Under the pieces are notes generated by a model. That model did not search any database and was not told the DNA's origin. It saw only the letters and a program-made list of their open reading frames with translations. Below are positions 1-7,673 of a DNA stretch of 21,222 nt, piece after piece. The stretch spans positions 1 through 21,222 of the forward strand of contig JBBCJT010000225.1 in assembly GCA_037190665.1 (NCBI GenBank), read 5' to 3'. The translations under genes and the position numbers were made by a program. Each line of letters begins with the position of its first letter. The first letter of the stretch is position 1. The stretch is from JBBCJT01 sp037190665 (lineage in GTDB: Bacteria > Pseudomonadota > Alphaproteobacteria > Acetobacterales > Acetobacteraceae).

Positions 1-733
1 GCTGCGGAGAATTGAGCACGGCCGCCGCCGGCCCTTGCTCCACGATCCGGCCGTGCTGCATCACCGCCACCCGGTCGGCGATCTCGGCCACCACGCCGAA
101 ATCGTGGGTGATGAACAGCACGCCCATGCCGCGCCGCTGCTGAATGTCCTTGATCAGCCGCAGGATCTGCATCTGCGTGGTCACATCGAGCGCGGTGGTC
201 GGCTCGTCGGCGATCAGCACCGCCGGTTCCAGCGCCAGCGCCATGGCGATCATCACGCGCTGCCGCTGTCCCCCCGAGAGGCGGAACGGGTAGCTGCGCG
301 CCATCGCCTTCGGGTCGGGCAGGTTCACCGCTTCCAGCAGCGCCTGTACACGGTCCTCCGCCTCCGCGCCGCGACCATGGACCTGCAGCACCTCGGCGAT
401 CTGCTCGCCGACGCGCATCAGCGGGTTCAGCGCCGTCATCGGCTCCTGAAAGATCATGCCGATACGCGCGCCGCGAAGCTGGCGCATCGCCTCCGGCGTC
501 TCGCGCGTCAGGTCCCTGCCCTCGAAGCGGATCGCGCCGCCGGCCACGGGCAGGAAGCGCGGCAGCAGCCCCATGATGGCGTTGGCGGAGACGGACTTGC
601 CGGATCCGCTTTCCCCCACGATGCACAGGATCTCGCCCGGATCGAGCGTAAAGGACACGTCCGAGACGGCATGCGGCCGGTCGCCTCCCTCAGGCAGAGC
701 GACGGTCAGGTTCTCGACGCTGAGGAGGCTCAT
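1..733 (-). CDS. Oligopeptide/dipeptide-type ABC transporter ATP-binding protein (OppD/DppD-like), 3' end cut by window edge
   Basis: This is the cytoplasmic ATPase that powers the importer encoded just upstream. About 244 residues are visible; the C-terminal part, where Opp/Dpp ATPases usually carry an oligopeptide-transport extension, lies outside the window. Visible motifs are Walker A GESGSGKS (40-47), Q-loop FQEP (95-98), signature LSGGQ (152-156), Walker B AVLIADEP (171-178) and switch histidine H210 in ITHDF. The start ATG at 733 overlaps the permease stop by one base (TGATG), with GAGG eight bases upstream, so the two are translationally coupled. A second ATPase (OppF/DppF type) or a fused double ATPase would be expected further left. 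Family assignment is secure; the substrate is not readable from an ATPase. Confidence 0.93.
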   Translation of the reverse strand, partial: MSLLSVENLTVALPEGGDRPHAVSDVSFTLDPGEILCIVGESGSGKSVSANAIMGLLPRFLPVAGGAIRFEGRDLTRETPEAMRQLRGARIGMIFQEPMTALNPLMRVGEQIAEVLQVHGRGAEAEDRVQALLEAVNLPDPKAMARSYPFRLSGGQRQRVMIAMALALEPAVLIADEPTTALDVTTQMQILRLIKDIQQRRGMGVLFITHDFGVVAEIADRVAVMQHGRIVEQGPAAAVLNSPQ

Positions 734-1566
734 CAGCGCTGCCTCGCGAGACGGGGGTTCAGCGCGTCGTTCAGGCCCTCGCCCACCAGGTTCAACGCCA
801 GCACGGTGATGAAGATCGCGATGCCCGGGAACACGCTCATCCACCAGGCGAGCCGGATCACGCTGCGGCCGCTGCCGATCAGGAAGCCCCACGACATCAT
901 GTTCGGATCGCCGAGGCCGAGGAAGGACAGCGAGCTTTCCAGCAGGATCGCGGTCGCCACCATCAGCGAGGCGAGCACGATGATCGGCGACAGCGCATTG
1001 GGCAGGATCTCGCGGAAGACGATGGCGGTGCGGGACCGGCCCAGCACCTCCGCTGCCTGTACGAATTCGCGCGTGCGCAGCGACAGGAACTCGGCGCGCA
1101 CCACCCGGGTGACCGGCGGCCAGGACACCACCGCGATGGCGACCACGATGCTGGCAAGGCTGGGGGTGAAGATCGCCACCAGCACCACGGCGAACACGAA
1201 GGACGGGATGGTCTGGAAGAACTCGGTGAAGCGCATCACCGCGTCATCCACCCGCCCGCCCATGTAGCCGGCAAGCGCGCCGAGGCTGACGCCGATGGCG
1301 AGTGCGGCGACGGTGGAGACGGCACCCACCATCAGCGAGACGGTCGCCCCGTGCGCGATGCCGGCGGCAACGTCTCGGCCGAGGCTGTCGGAGCCCAGCA
1401 GGAACCCCATCTCGCCGGGCGGCATGAACGGCACGCCGCGCATGTCCCACGGGCTGAAGGGGAACAGCACCGGCGCGAGCAGGCCGGTCGCGATCACCAG
1501 CAGCAACAACAGCAGTCCCAGCACCGCGCCGCGGTTGCGCGCGAAGGCTCTCCAGAACCCTTTCAT
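733..1566 (-). CDS. ABC transporter permease, DppC/OppC type
   Basis: This is one of the two inner-membrane channel subunits of the importer, 277 residues, normal for the family. It begins with a short cytoplasmic stretch and a hydrophobic helix (about 14-34). The OppC-type block GSDSLGRDVAAGIAHG follows at 58-73, then several membrane helices. The cytoplasmic EAA loop, which docks on the ATPase, is near 171-190 (AAEVLGRSRTAIVFREILPN). The start overlaps the DppB-type stop by four bases (ATGA at 1563-1566). The 3' end overlaps the ATPase start by one base. The subunit should pair with the DppB-type protein to form the pore. Family is clear; substrate is unknown. Confidence 0.94.
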   Translation of the reverse strand: MKGFWRAFARNRGAVLGLLLLLLVIATGLLAPVLFPFSPWDMRGVPFMPPGEMGFLLGSDSLGRDVAAGIAHGATVSLMVGAVSTVAALAIGVSLGALAGYMGGRVDDAVMRFTEFFQTIPSFVFAVVLVAIFTPSLASIVVAIAVVSWPPVTRVVRAEFLSLRTREFVQAAEVLGRSRTAIVFREILPNALSPIIVLASLMVATAILLESSLSFLGLGDPNMMSWGFLIGSGRSVIRLAWWMSVFPGIAIFITVLALNLVGEGLNDALNPRLARQR

Positions 1567-2549
1567 CCGCCCACCTCCACACGCGGATCGACGGCCGCGT
1601 AGAGCAGGTCGGTGATCAGGTTGAACACGATCACCATGATCGAGGTGCAGAGGAAAACGCCGAGCAGCAGCTGGTAGTCGCGCTGCAGCAGCGCATCGAA
1701 GGCGAGCCGGCCGATCCCCGGCCAGGCGAACACCGTCTCAACCAGGATCGACCCGCCGATGAGCTGGCCGGCCTGGATGCCGGCGAAAGTGATCACCGGC
1801 AGCAGCGCGTTGCGCAGCACATGCGCCCGCTGCACGCGCGCTTCCGGCACCCCCTTCGCCCGCGCCGTCTTGACGAAATCCTGGTCCGCGACCTCCAGCA
1901 TCGAGGCGCGGGTGAGCCGCGCGTAGATCGCCATGTAGAACAGGCCCAGCGTCACCGCCGGCAGCAGCAGGTACTTCGCCGTGTCGGCGACCGCGGCGAA
2001 GCCGGTGAGGTTCGCCCCCACCGTCTCCATGCCGAAACTCGGCAGCCATTCCAGTTGGACGCTGAACAGCAGCACCAGCATCAGGCCGACCCAGAACAGC
2101 GGCGTCGCGTAGAAGGTGAGCGCGAGCACGGTGATGATGGTGTCGCCCCATCTGCCGACCCGCCGCGCCGCCCAGGCCCCCATCGCCACGCCGGCGACGA
2201 TGGCGAGCAGGAACGCCGCGCCGGTCAGCAGCAGCGTGGCCGGCAGCCGCTCCAGGATGAGGCTGGCGACCGTGCGCTGCTGGCGGTGCGACATGCCCAG
2301 ATCGCCGGTCAGGACGCCGGAGACGTAGATCCAGAGTTGCTCGGGCACGGGGCGGTCGAGGCCGAACTGGGCGCGGAGCTGCGCGACGAACTGCTCATCC
2401 GCCGCACCGGACTGCCCGGCGATCACCAGCGCCGGGTCGCCCGGCGCGAGCCGGATCAGCATGAAGTTCAGCACGACGATGGCGAGGATCACCACCACCG
2501 ACTTCCCCGCGCGCCGCGCGAGGAAGCCGATCAGCCCGGCGCCCGACAT
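1563..2549 (-). CDS. ABC transporter permease, DppB/OppB type
   Basis: This is the other channel subunit, 328 residues. The N-terminus has the family's typical layout: a first helix at about 17-33, then IRLAPGDPA and a long periplasmic segment with FGLDRPVPEQ. Further helices follow from about 103. The EAA loop is around 226-249 (KTARAKGVPEARVQRAHVLR). I chose the ATG at 2549 because it gives the standard MSGAGLIGFLARRAG-type N-terminus. The frame stays open upstream, but only through the end of the binding-protein gene. Two bases separate this start from that stop. It acts with the DppC-type subunit and the lipid-facing ATPase as one importer. Confidence 0.94.
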   Translation of the reverse strand: MSGAGLIGFLARRAGKSVVVILAIVVLNFMLIRLAPGDPALVIAGQSGAADEQFVAQLRAQFGLDRPVPEQLWIYVSGVLTGDLGMSHRQQRTVASLILERLPATLLLTGAAFLLAIVAGVAMGAWAARRVGRWGDTIITVLALTFYATPLFWVGLMLVLLFSVQLEWLPSFGMETVGANLTGFAAVADTAKYLLLPAVTLGLFYMAIYARLTRASMLEVADQDFVKTARAKGVPEARVQRAHVLRNALLPVITFAGIQAGQLIGGSILVETVFAWPGIGRLAFDALLQRDYQLLLGVFLCTSIMVIVFNLITDLLYAAVDPRVEVGG

Positions 2550-2551
2550 GG

Positions 2552-4156
2552 TCAGGCGGCGAGGAACACGTCGTCGAAGCAGGTATGGACGCCGGACGAC
2601 CCCCAGCTCGGGAAGTTCAGCTTGCGGTCCCGCGTGGTGGGGAACAGCAGCTCGATCATCCAGATCAGCGGCTGGTCGGCGATGATCAGCGACTGCACCT
2701 CCTTGAACGCCGCCGCGCGCTTTTCCGGCTCCGCCGCACGCGCGGCGACGTCGAACAGCTCGTCCACGCGCGGGTTGGAGTAGCCGGAGGTGTTGGCGAA
2801 CGGCACCTTCTGGATGTTGCTGCTGATGTAGGTCCGCGAGACGCCGAGCGTGGGATCGCCGTACTGATAGACGAAGTTCACCGTCAGCTCGTATTCCCAC
2901 GCACCCAGCCGGCGCACCCAGCCGCCCGCATCCGTGCTCTCGATCGTCACCTCCACGCCGATCTGGCGCAGCGCCTGCCGGATGTACTCGGACAGCCGTG
3001 TCCACACCTCACCATAGGGCAGCGTCAGCAGCTTCACCGAATGGCGGATGCCCTGCGCGTTCGGCCTCAGCCCCATCTCGTCGAGCAGGGCGGTCGCCGC
3101 ACGGATGTCGAAGGCCGGCAGCTTCGCGTTCGGGTCGTGGAAGCGCGTGCCGGACGCGATCGGGCTGGTCGCGGGCTTCGCCGCGCCGAACCACAGGCGC
3201 TGGGCGATGAAGTTGCGGTCGATCGCGTGCGCCATCGCCCGGCGGAACCGCACGTCCTTCAGCACGTCGAGGCGCTGGTTCACCTCGATCCAGGACAGCG
3301 GCGAGAACACCTCGAACCCGGTCTTCAGCACCTCCAGGTTCGGCGCGGCCTCCATCTGCGGGATGTCGAAGGGTTCGAGGTCGTTGGCAGCGGCGAGCTG
3401 CGCCTGCCCCTGCTGCATCGCCAGCCGCCGCGACTGGCTGTCCGGGATGATGCGGTAGATGATCTCGTCCAGATAGGGCTGGCCCGGCTTCCAGTACTGG
3501 TCGAAGCGGCGCATGCGGATGAAGTTGCCGCGCTGCCACTCGGTGAACTGGAAGGGGCCGGTGCCGATCGGCTTCTGGTTCGCCGGGTTGGTGCGGTAAT
3601 CCGTGCCGTCATAGATGTGCTTGGGCACGATCGCGCAGGACGTGACGTCGAACATCAGCAGCAGCGGCTCGAACGGGGCGTCCAGCGTGAACTGCGCGGT
3701 GTGCGCATCGATCGCCTTGGCATCCGTGATGCGCTGGAAGATCTGCCGGGCGCGCGGCGCCAGTTCCATGTGGAACTTCATGATCGAGAAGATGACGTCG
3801 TCCGCCGTGAAGTCCCGCCCGTCATGCCACTTGGCGTTCGAGCGCAGCTTGAAGGTGTAGGTCCTCTTGTCGTCGCTGATCGTCCAGGACTCGGCGAGTT
3901 CGGGGACGATTTCCAGCTTCGGGCCGACCTTGATCAGGCCCTGATAGATCTTGCTCGCCGCGATCAGCGTCGGCCCCTGGTTGTTGACGCCGAGCACCAG
4001 CACCGGCGGCTCCGGCGTGATCATCGTGGTCAGCGTGCCGCCCCTGCGCGGCTGGATGCCCTGCGCGCGCGCCTCCTCCAGCGTCATCAGCACGGCCCCG
4101 GCGGCCGAGGCGGCAAACAGTGTGCGGCGGGACAGCGCCCGCGGATCCTTGATCAT
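2552..4156 (-). CDS. ABC transporter substrate-binding protein, SBP family 5 (peptide/nickel/opine type), probable Tat export
   Basis: This is the periplasmic receptor of the importer, 534 residues. The N-terminus has a twin-arginine signal: SRRTLF at 9-14, a hydrophobic stretch, and a likely cleavage after ARA near residue 31. The mature part shows SBP_bac_5 hallmarks: YQGLIKVGPKLEIVPELAESW, WHDGRDFTADDVIFS, IGTGPFQFTEW and DVRFRRAMAHAIDR. I chose ATG 4156 over an in-frame TTG at 4171. GGGGGA lies within the TTG-to-ATG interval at a good distance from the ATG, while nothing useful precedes the TTG. Family 5 proteins bind peptides, sugars, metals, opines or other small molecules. The divergent acetylpolyamine hydrolase gene makes acetylated amines a possible ligand, but that is inference. 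Confidence 0.93.
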   Translation of the reverse strand: MIKDPRALSRRTLFAASAAGAVLMTLEEARAQGIQPRRGGTLTTMITPEPPVLVLGVNNQGPTLIAASKIYQGLIKVGPKLEIVPELAESWTISDDKRTYTFKLRSNAKWHDGRDFTADDVIFSIMKFHMELAPRARQIFQRITDAKAIDAHTAQFTLDAPFEPLLLMFDVTSCAIVPKHIYDGTDYRTNPANQKPIGTGPFQFTEWQRGNFIRMRRFDQYWKPGQPYLDEIIYRIIPDSQSRRLAMQQGQAQLAAANDLEPFDIPQMEAAPNLEVLKTGFEVFSPLSWIEVNQRLDVLKDVRFRRAMAHAIDRNFIAQRLWFGAAKPATSPIASGTRFHDPNAKLPAFDIRAATALLDEMGLRPNAQGIRHSVKLLTLPYGEVWTRLSEYIRQALRQIGVEVTIESTDAGGWVRRLGAWEYELTVNFVYQYGDPTLGVSRTYISSNIQKVPFANTSGYSNPRVDELFDVAARAAEPEKRAAAFKEVQSLIIADQPLIWMIELLFPTTRDRKLNFPSWGSSGVHTCFDDVFLAA

Positions 4157-4189
4157 TTTGTCGTCCCCCAAGTCGTTGCTTGTGCAGCG

Positions 4190-4218
4190 ACGCTACTTGC
4201 GCCCCCCACGCATCGCAA
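4190..4218 (-). promoter_or_regulatory. Possible sigma-70 promoter for the ABC importer operon
   Basis: Reading the minus strand, TTGCGA (4218-4213) and TAGCGT (4195-4190) are separated by exactly 17 bases, about 34 bases upstream of the importer start codon. The -35 is good and the -10 is weak (TA...T kept), as is common in alphaproteobacteria. The site lies in the 107-base divergent region shared with the amidohydrolase gene. This is pattern matching by eye only. Confidence 0.33.
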
Positions 4219-4263
4219 CATCCCATCTTGCGGTACGCAGCGCCTGCGCTAGCCTGCACGACA

Positions 4264-5295
4264 ATGAAGGTGTTCTGGGATCCGGCCTGCCTCACGCACG
4301 CGCCGCGCTTCTTCCTGCAACGCGGCCACGTCCGCTCCAATTTCGAGGTGCCGCGCCGCGCCGAGGCACTGCTCGAAGCCGCGAAGGCGATGGGCTGCGA
4401 TATCCTCGGCCCGCCATCGGCCGACGAGGCCGCGATCGGCGCTGTGCACGATGCGGGCTTCCTCGCCTTCCTGCGCGATGCCTGGAAGGACTGGACGGCG
4501 CTGCCCGATGCCGGACCCGAGCTGGTCGGCAACCTGCACCCCACGCCCGAGATGTTCGACAACGGCGCGCAGCAGGGCGCCACCATCGTCGGCAGGCTCG
4601 GCTGGTACACGGCGGACACCGGCACACCGATCGGCGAGCATACGTGGCAGGCCTCGCGCGCCGCAGCCGCCTGCGCCATCGCCGCCGCCGATGCGGCCGC
4701 GCAGGGCGAGACCACCTACGCGCTGTGCCGCCCGCCCGGGCATCACGCCTATGCCGCGCGCACCGGCGGGCACTGCATCCTCAACAACGCCGCCGTCGCC
4801 GCACAGCGGCTGCGCGACAAGGGGGCGGCGCGCGTAGCCGTGCTCGACATCGACAGCCATCACGGCAACGGCACGCAGGGCATCTTCTGGGACCGGCCGG
4901 ACGTGCTGTTCGTTTCCGTCCACGGCGACCCGAACGGCTACTATCCGTGGTTCGTCGGCCATGCGTCCGAACGCGGCGGGCCGGCTGCGACGGGGGCGAA
5001 CATCAACCTGCCCCTGCCGAAAGGCGCGGACGATGGCGCATGGCTCGGCGCAATCGGCACCGGGCTCGATGCGATCCGCCGCTTCCGCGCCGACGCGCTG
5101 GTGGTCTCGCTGGGCATGGACGCCTCGAAGGACGAGCCGCTGAACTGGATGAGCGTGACCGAGGACGGTTTCGCCCGCGCGGGTGCCGCGATCGGCACGC
5201 TCGGCCGGCCCGTCGCCGTGGTGCAGGAGGGCGGCTACAACACCGACGTGATCGGCACGCTGCTGACGCGCTTCCTCGCCGCCCTCAAAGGTTGA
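4264..5295 (+). CDS. Acetylpolyamine amidohydrolase (histone deacetylase superfamily)
   Basis: A zinc hydrolase expected to remove acetyl groups from acetylated polyamines such as acetylputrescine or acetylspermidine. It has 343 residues, against about 341 for the Mycoplana ramosa enzyme as I recall it. Catalytic features are all present: the HH pair at 160-161 in CRPPGHHAY, zinc ligands D197 and H199 in LDIDSHHGNG, D286 in VSLGMDASKDEP, and the transition-state tyrosine Y325 in EGGYN. These fit the Mycoplana numbering with an offset of two. The HGDPNGYYPWFVGHASE segment also matches the polyamine-specific branch better than AcuC-type deacetylases. No clear Shine-Dalgarno sequence precedes ATG 4264, but this start matches the family's MKVF-type beginning. 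The gene diverges from the ABC operon. A general deacetylase on other small amides is the alternative. Confidence 0.88.
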   Translation: MKVFWDPACLTHAPRFFLQRGHVRSNFEVPRRAEALLEAAKAMGCDILGPPSADEAAIGAVHDAGFLAFLRDAWKDWTALPDAGPELVGNLHPTPEMFDNGAQQGATIVGRLGWYTADTGTPIGEHTWQASRAAAACAIAAADAAAQGETTYALCRPPGHHAYAARTGGHCILNNAAVAAQRLRDKGAARVAVLDIDSHHGNGTQGIFWDRPDVLFVSVHGDPNGYYPWFVGHASERGGPAATGANINLPLPKGADDGAWLGAIGTGLDAIRRFRADALVVSLGMDASKDEPLNWMSVTEDGFARAGAAIGTLGRPVAVVQEGGYNTDVIGTLLTRFLAALKG

Positions 5296-5330
5296 TAGAC
5301 GCCGCTTCTTCTCGCGTGTAGCGATCATGC

Positions 5331-6845
5331 ATGATCGCGCGCGTCCCTTCCTTCGCCTTCGCCGGCATCGAGCCCGTGCCGGTGGAGGTGCAGGTGCAGA
5401 TCGCGTCGGGCCTGCCGTCCTTCCTGGTCGTCGGCCTGCCGGACAAGGCGGTGGGCGAATCGCGCGAACGGGTGCGCGCGGCGCTGACCGCGCTGGGACT
5501 GTCGATGCCGCCCCGCCGGGTGCTGGTGAACCTCGCGCCCGCGGACATCGCCAAGGAAGGCAGCCACTTCGACCTGCCCATCGCGCTCGCCGTGCTGGCG
5601 GCGATGGACGTGCTGCCGGCCGATGAGCTGTGCCGCTACGCCGCGCTGGGGGAACTGTCACTCGACGGCGCCCTGAGCCGGGTCGCGGGCGTGCTGCCGG
5701 CCGCGATCGGCGCGGCATCGCGCGAACTCGGGCTGATCTGCCCCGCCGATCAGGGTGAGGAAGCGGCGTGGTCGGCGGCCGCCGAGGTGCTCGCCGCGCC
5801 CGACCTGATCGCACTGGTGAACCATTTCCGCGGCACGCAGGTACTGACCCCGCCGGTGCCCCCTGTCCCGGAGCGCGGCGCGCGCGGACCGGACCTCGCC
5901 GACGTGAAAGGGATGGAGACGGCGAAGCGGGCGGTGGAGATCGCCGCGGCCGGCGGGCACAACATCATGTTCGTCGGCCCGCCCGGCGCGGGCAAGTCGA
6001 TGCTCGCCGCGCGCCTGCCGCCGCTGCTGCCGGACCTCACACCCGCCGAGGCGCTGGAGGTCTCGATGATCCATTCCGTCGCCGGACTGCTGCAGGACGG
6101 GCGGCTGGTGATGCGCCCGCCCTTTCGCGAGCCGCATCACACCGCCTCGCAGGCCGCGCTGGCCGGCGGCGGGGGCCGGGCGAGGCCGGGCGAGATCAGC
6201 CTCGCCCATCGCGGCGTGCTGTTCCTCGACGAACTGCCGGAATTCCCCCGCCCCGCGCTGGAGGCGCTGCGCCAGCCGCTGGAGAGCGGCCAGACCACGG
6301 TGAGCCGCGCGAGCGCCCATGTGACCTATCCGGCGCGGTTCCAGCTCGTCGCCGCGATGAACCCGTGCCGATGCGGCCATCTCGGCGATGCATCGCGCGA
6401 ATGCGGCCGCGCCCCGCGCTGCGGCGAGGAGTATCAGGCGCGGCTCTCCGGCCCGCTGCTGGACCGCATCGACATCGCCATCGCGGTGATGCCGGTCGCG
6501 CCGTCCGAGCTGTCGCGCGCGCCCGCTGGCGAGGCGAGCGCAATTGTGGCCGGCCGCGTCGCGGAGGCGCGCGCGAGACAGATCCGGCGCTGGGGTGCGG
6601 ATGGGCCGCGCTGCAACGCGGAGGCCGATGGCGCCGCGCTGGAGCGCGGGCTCGACGCAGAACCGGCCGCTCGCGAACTCGCGGAGCAGGCCGCGGAAAA
6701 GCTGCGATTATCGGCCCGTGGCTTCGTCCGCACGCTGCGCGTCGCGCGCACGATCGCGGATCTCGCCGGTTCCGGGCCTGTCTGCCGGGCGCACGTCGCA
6801 GAGGCATTGACCCTGCGCCTGCGCTCGCCCGGCAAACCCGGCTGA
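5331..6845 (+). CDS. YifB/ComM-family Mg-chelatase-like AAA+ ATPase
   Basis: 504 residues with the full YifB/ComM layout. An N-terminal ChlI-like fold (about 1-165) contains GLPSFLVVGLPDKAVGESRE. The AAA+ core follows, with Walker A GPPGAGKS (216-223) and Walker B VLFLDE (296-301). Next comes a cysteine cluster (C346, C348, C358, C364; MNPCRCGH), then a C-terminal Mg_chelatase_C helix bundle. ComM in Vibrio and Haemophilus is a hexameric helicase that helps branch migration in natural transformation; in bacteria not known to be competent the role is unclear. The gene starts 35 bases after the amidohydrolase stop on the same strand, so co-transcription is possible, but the functions appear unrelated. 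It ends before a strong hairpin facing the convergent PRC-barrel gene. Confidence 0.94.
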   Translation: MIARVPSFAFAGIEPVPVEVQVQIASGLPSFLVVGLPDKAVGESRERVRAALTALGLSMPPRRVLVNLAPADIAKEGSHFDLPIALAVLAAMDVLPADELCRYAALGELSLDGALSRVAGVLPAAIGAASRELGLICPADQGEEAAWSAAAEVLAAPDLIALVNHFRGTQVLTPPVPPVPERGARGPDLADVKGMETAKRAVEIAAAGGHNIMFVGPPGAGKSMLAARLPPLLPDLTPAEALEVSMIHSVAGLLQDGRLVMRPPFREPHHTASQAALAGGGGRARPGEISLAHRGVLFLDELPEFPRPALEALRQPLESGQTTVSRASAHVTYPARFQLVAAMNPCRCGHLGDASRECGRAPRCGEEYQARLSGPLLDRIDIAIAVMPVAPSELSRAPAGEASAIVAGRVAEARARQIRRWGADGPRCNAEADGAALERGLDAEPAARELAEQAAEKLRLSARGFVRTLRVARTIADLAGSGPVCRAHVAEALTLRLRSPGKPG

Positions 6846-6852
6846 AAAGGCA

Positions 6853-6876
6853 GGAGGCGGGCGCGAGCCCGCCTCC
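6853..6876. terminator. Perfect 10-bp hairpin between convergent genes, likely bidirectional terminator
   Basis: GGAGGCGGGC (6853-6862) pairs perfectly with GCCCGCCTCC (6867-6876) around a GCGA tetraloop. It sits between the stop of the YifB gene (6845) and the convergent stop of the PRC-barrel gene (6883). On the minus strand it is followed by TGCCTTTTC, a weak U-tract. On the plus strand there is no T run. Confidence 0.7.
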
Positions 6877-6882
6877 GCCGCG

Positions 6883-7296
6883 TCAGATCCAGTAAGGCGT
6901 GGCGCGATAATAGTCGTGCACGCGCTTGCCCCAGTCGCGGTCATCCCAGGTGGGATCGACATCGTCGTAGGACGGCGCTTTCTCCAGCATCCCCTTGTCG
7001 AGGTTCACGACATACCCGCCCTGGCGGGTGTCGTATTTCAGCGTGCTCCACGGCAGCGGGTAATGGCTTTCGCCGATGCCGAGGAAACCGCCGAAGGACA
7101 GGACCGCGTAGACGGCCTTGCCGCTCACCTTCTCCAGGATCACTGCATCGATCGTACCGAGGCGGTCGCCGCGCGGATTGTAGACGGCGGTGCCCGCCAC
7201 CTTGTCGGCGGCAATGACGGAGGAGCCGGTGCTTTCGCGTTCCCGCTCGATGTCGGCGTTGTTCATCGCAGAGGCCGGCGGGTTGACGGATGCCAT
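6883..7296 (-). CDS. PRC-barrel domain protein
   Basis: A 137-residue protein with one PRC-barrel domain at roughly 28-100. Its landmarks are IAADKVAGTAVYNPRGDRLG, TIDAVILEKVSGKAVYAVLS, FGGFLGIGESHYPLPWSTL and YDTRQGGYVVNLDK. This matches the soluble alphaproteobacterial type often found beside small stress proteins. PRC barrels are adaptor folds seen in photosynthetic reaction-centre H subunits and in RimM; the role of this stand-alone form is poorly known. The tail (DDVDPTWDDRDWGKRVHDYY) is acidic and aromatic. I chose ATG 7296 because AAGGGAG lies seven bases upstream. The in-frame ATG at 7302 would have only two bases of spacing. The divergent small-protein cluster suggests a shared stress setting, which is inference. 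Confidence 0.9.
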   Translation of the reverse strand: MASVNPPASAMNNADIERERESTGSSVIAADKVAGTAVYNPRGDRLGTIDAVILEKVSGKAVYAVLSFGGFLGIGESHYPLPWSTLKYDTRQGGYVVNLDKGMLEKAPSYDDVDPTWDDRDWGKRVHDYYRATPYWI

Positions 7297-7318
7297 GGGC
7301 ATTCTCCCTTGTGGTTAT

Positions 7319-7352
7319 GTTGTCACGGCACGACGCCGCATGTTGTGACAAC
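7319..7352. promoter_or_regulatory. 8-bp inverted repeat, possible operator between divergent genes
   Basis: GTTGTCAC (7319-7326) and GTGACAAC (7345-7352) are perfect inverted copies 18 bases apart, in the 115-base region between the PRC-barrel gene and the 47-residue peptide gene. The heptamer ATGTTGT also occurs directly repeated at 7317-7323 and 7340-7346. The arrangement suggests a dimeric regulator. No specific regulator is recognised. Confidence 0.4.
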
Positions 7353-7364
7353 AACTCGCGCGGC

Positions 7365-7388
7365 ACCCGGTTGCATCGGCAACCGGGT
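7365..7388. other. Perfect 10-bp hairpin upstream of the 47-residue peptide gene
   Basis: ACCCGGTTGC (7365-7374) pairs with GCAACCGGGT (7379-7388) around the loop ATCG. It ends 23 bases before the start codon at 7412, so it would lie in or near the leader of that mRNA. It could be a leader structure, a terminator for transcription coming from the left, or an operator. Confidence 0.45.
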
Positions 7389-7411
7389 CGAACCGGCCAC
7401 GTTTCGGCCAC

Positions 7412-7555
7412 ATGAGCACACAGGACGGTTCCGGCGAGACGAAGACACCCACGGAAGCGCGGCAGGGCATCACGCCCGGCGTGGTGCGCTGGGTGCTGGC
7501 CATCTCGCTCGCCCTCGTCATCGTTGCTTTTGTGGTGGTGTTCTTCGCCTCATAG
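7412..7555 (+). CDS. 47-residue single-pass membrane peptide
   Basis: A short gene of 47 codons plus stop, starting MSTQDGSGETKTPTEARQG. The first 25 or so residues are polar. Residues about 26-46 (VLAISLALVIVAFVVVFFAS) form one strong hydrophobic helix that runs to the C-terminus, so the product looks like a tail-anchored or single-pass inner-membrane peptide. No convincing Shine-Dalgarno sequence is seen before ATG 7412. Support for a real gene is the sharp polar-then-hydrophobic pattern, the fit into the gap between neighbours, and a terminator-like structure right after it. I do not recognise a named family. Confidence 0.65.
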   Translation: MSTQDGSGETKTPTEARQGITPGVVRWVLAISLALVIVAFVVVFFAS

Positions 7556-7564
7556 CCTCACGAA

Positions 7565-7599
7565 GCCGCGAGCCCGATGCGGCAAGGGCTGTGTTTTTT
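7565..7599 (+). terminator. Terminator-like structure with T6 run, possible pseudoknot
   Basis: Downstream of the 47-residue gene, GCCGC (7565-7569) can pair with GCGGC (7579-7583), and AGCCC (7571-7575) can pair with GGGCT (7586-7590). The pairings interleave, and TTTTTT follows at 7594-7599. The second stem plus the T run resembles an intrinsic terminator with a large loop. Confidence 0.4.
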
Positions 7600-7614
7600 C
7601 CGCGCGCACGCAAC

Positions 7615-7663
7615 CCGACCACGGTCTGGTCGGTTCTCCTCCCATCACTGCTCCTCACGGAGG
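7615..7663 (+). promoter_or_regulatory. Structured leader and strong Shine-Dalgarno sequence of the KGG-repeat gene
   Basis: CCGACCA (7615-7621) and TGGTCGG (7627-7633) form a 7-bp stem. They are followed by two pyrimidine tracts, TCCTCC (7637-7642) and CTCCTC (7651-7656). Either tract can pair with the Shine-Dalgarno sequence GGAGG (7659-7663) that serves ATG 7674. Masking of the ribosome site is therefore possible. Transcription start is not known, so the leader extent is assumed. Confidence 0.35.
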
Positions 7664-7673
7664 AAAAACGGGC

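Noticed and set aside
2550..3005. N-terminal extension of the DppB-type permease
   Set aside because: The extension reads out of frame through the end of the binding-protein gene and has no permease features.
2585..4252. A 555-codon open frame antisense to the substrate-binding protein
   Set aside because: Shadow of a confident gene; arginine/histidine-rich composition and no domain.
4249..5814. A 521-codon minus-strand frame across the amidohydrolase and YifB genes
   Set aside because: Overlaps two well-supported plus-strand genes and has only arginine/proline-rich composition.
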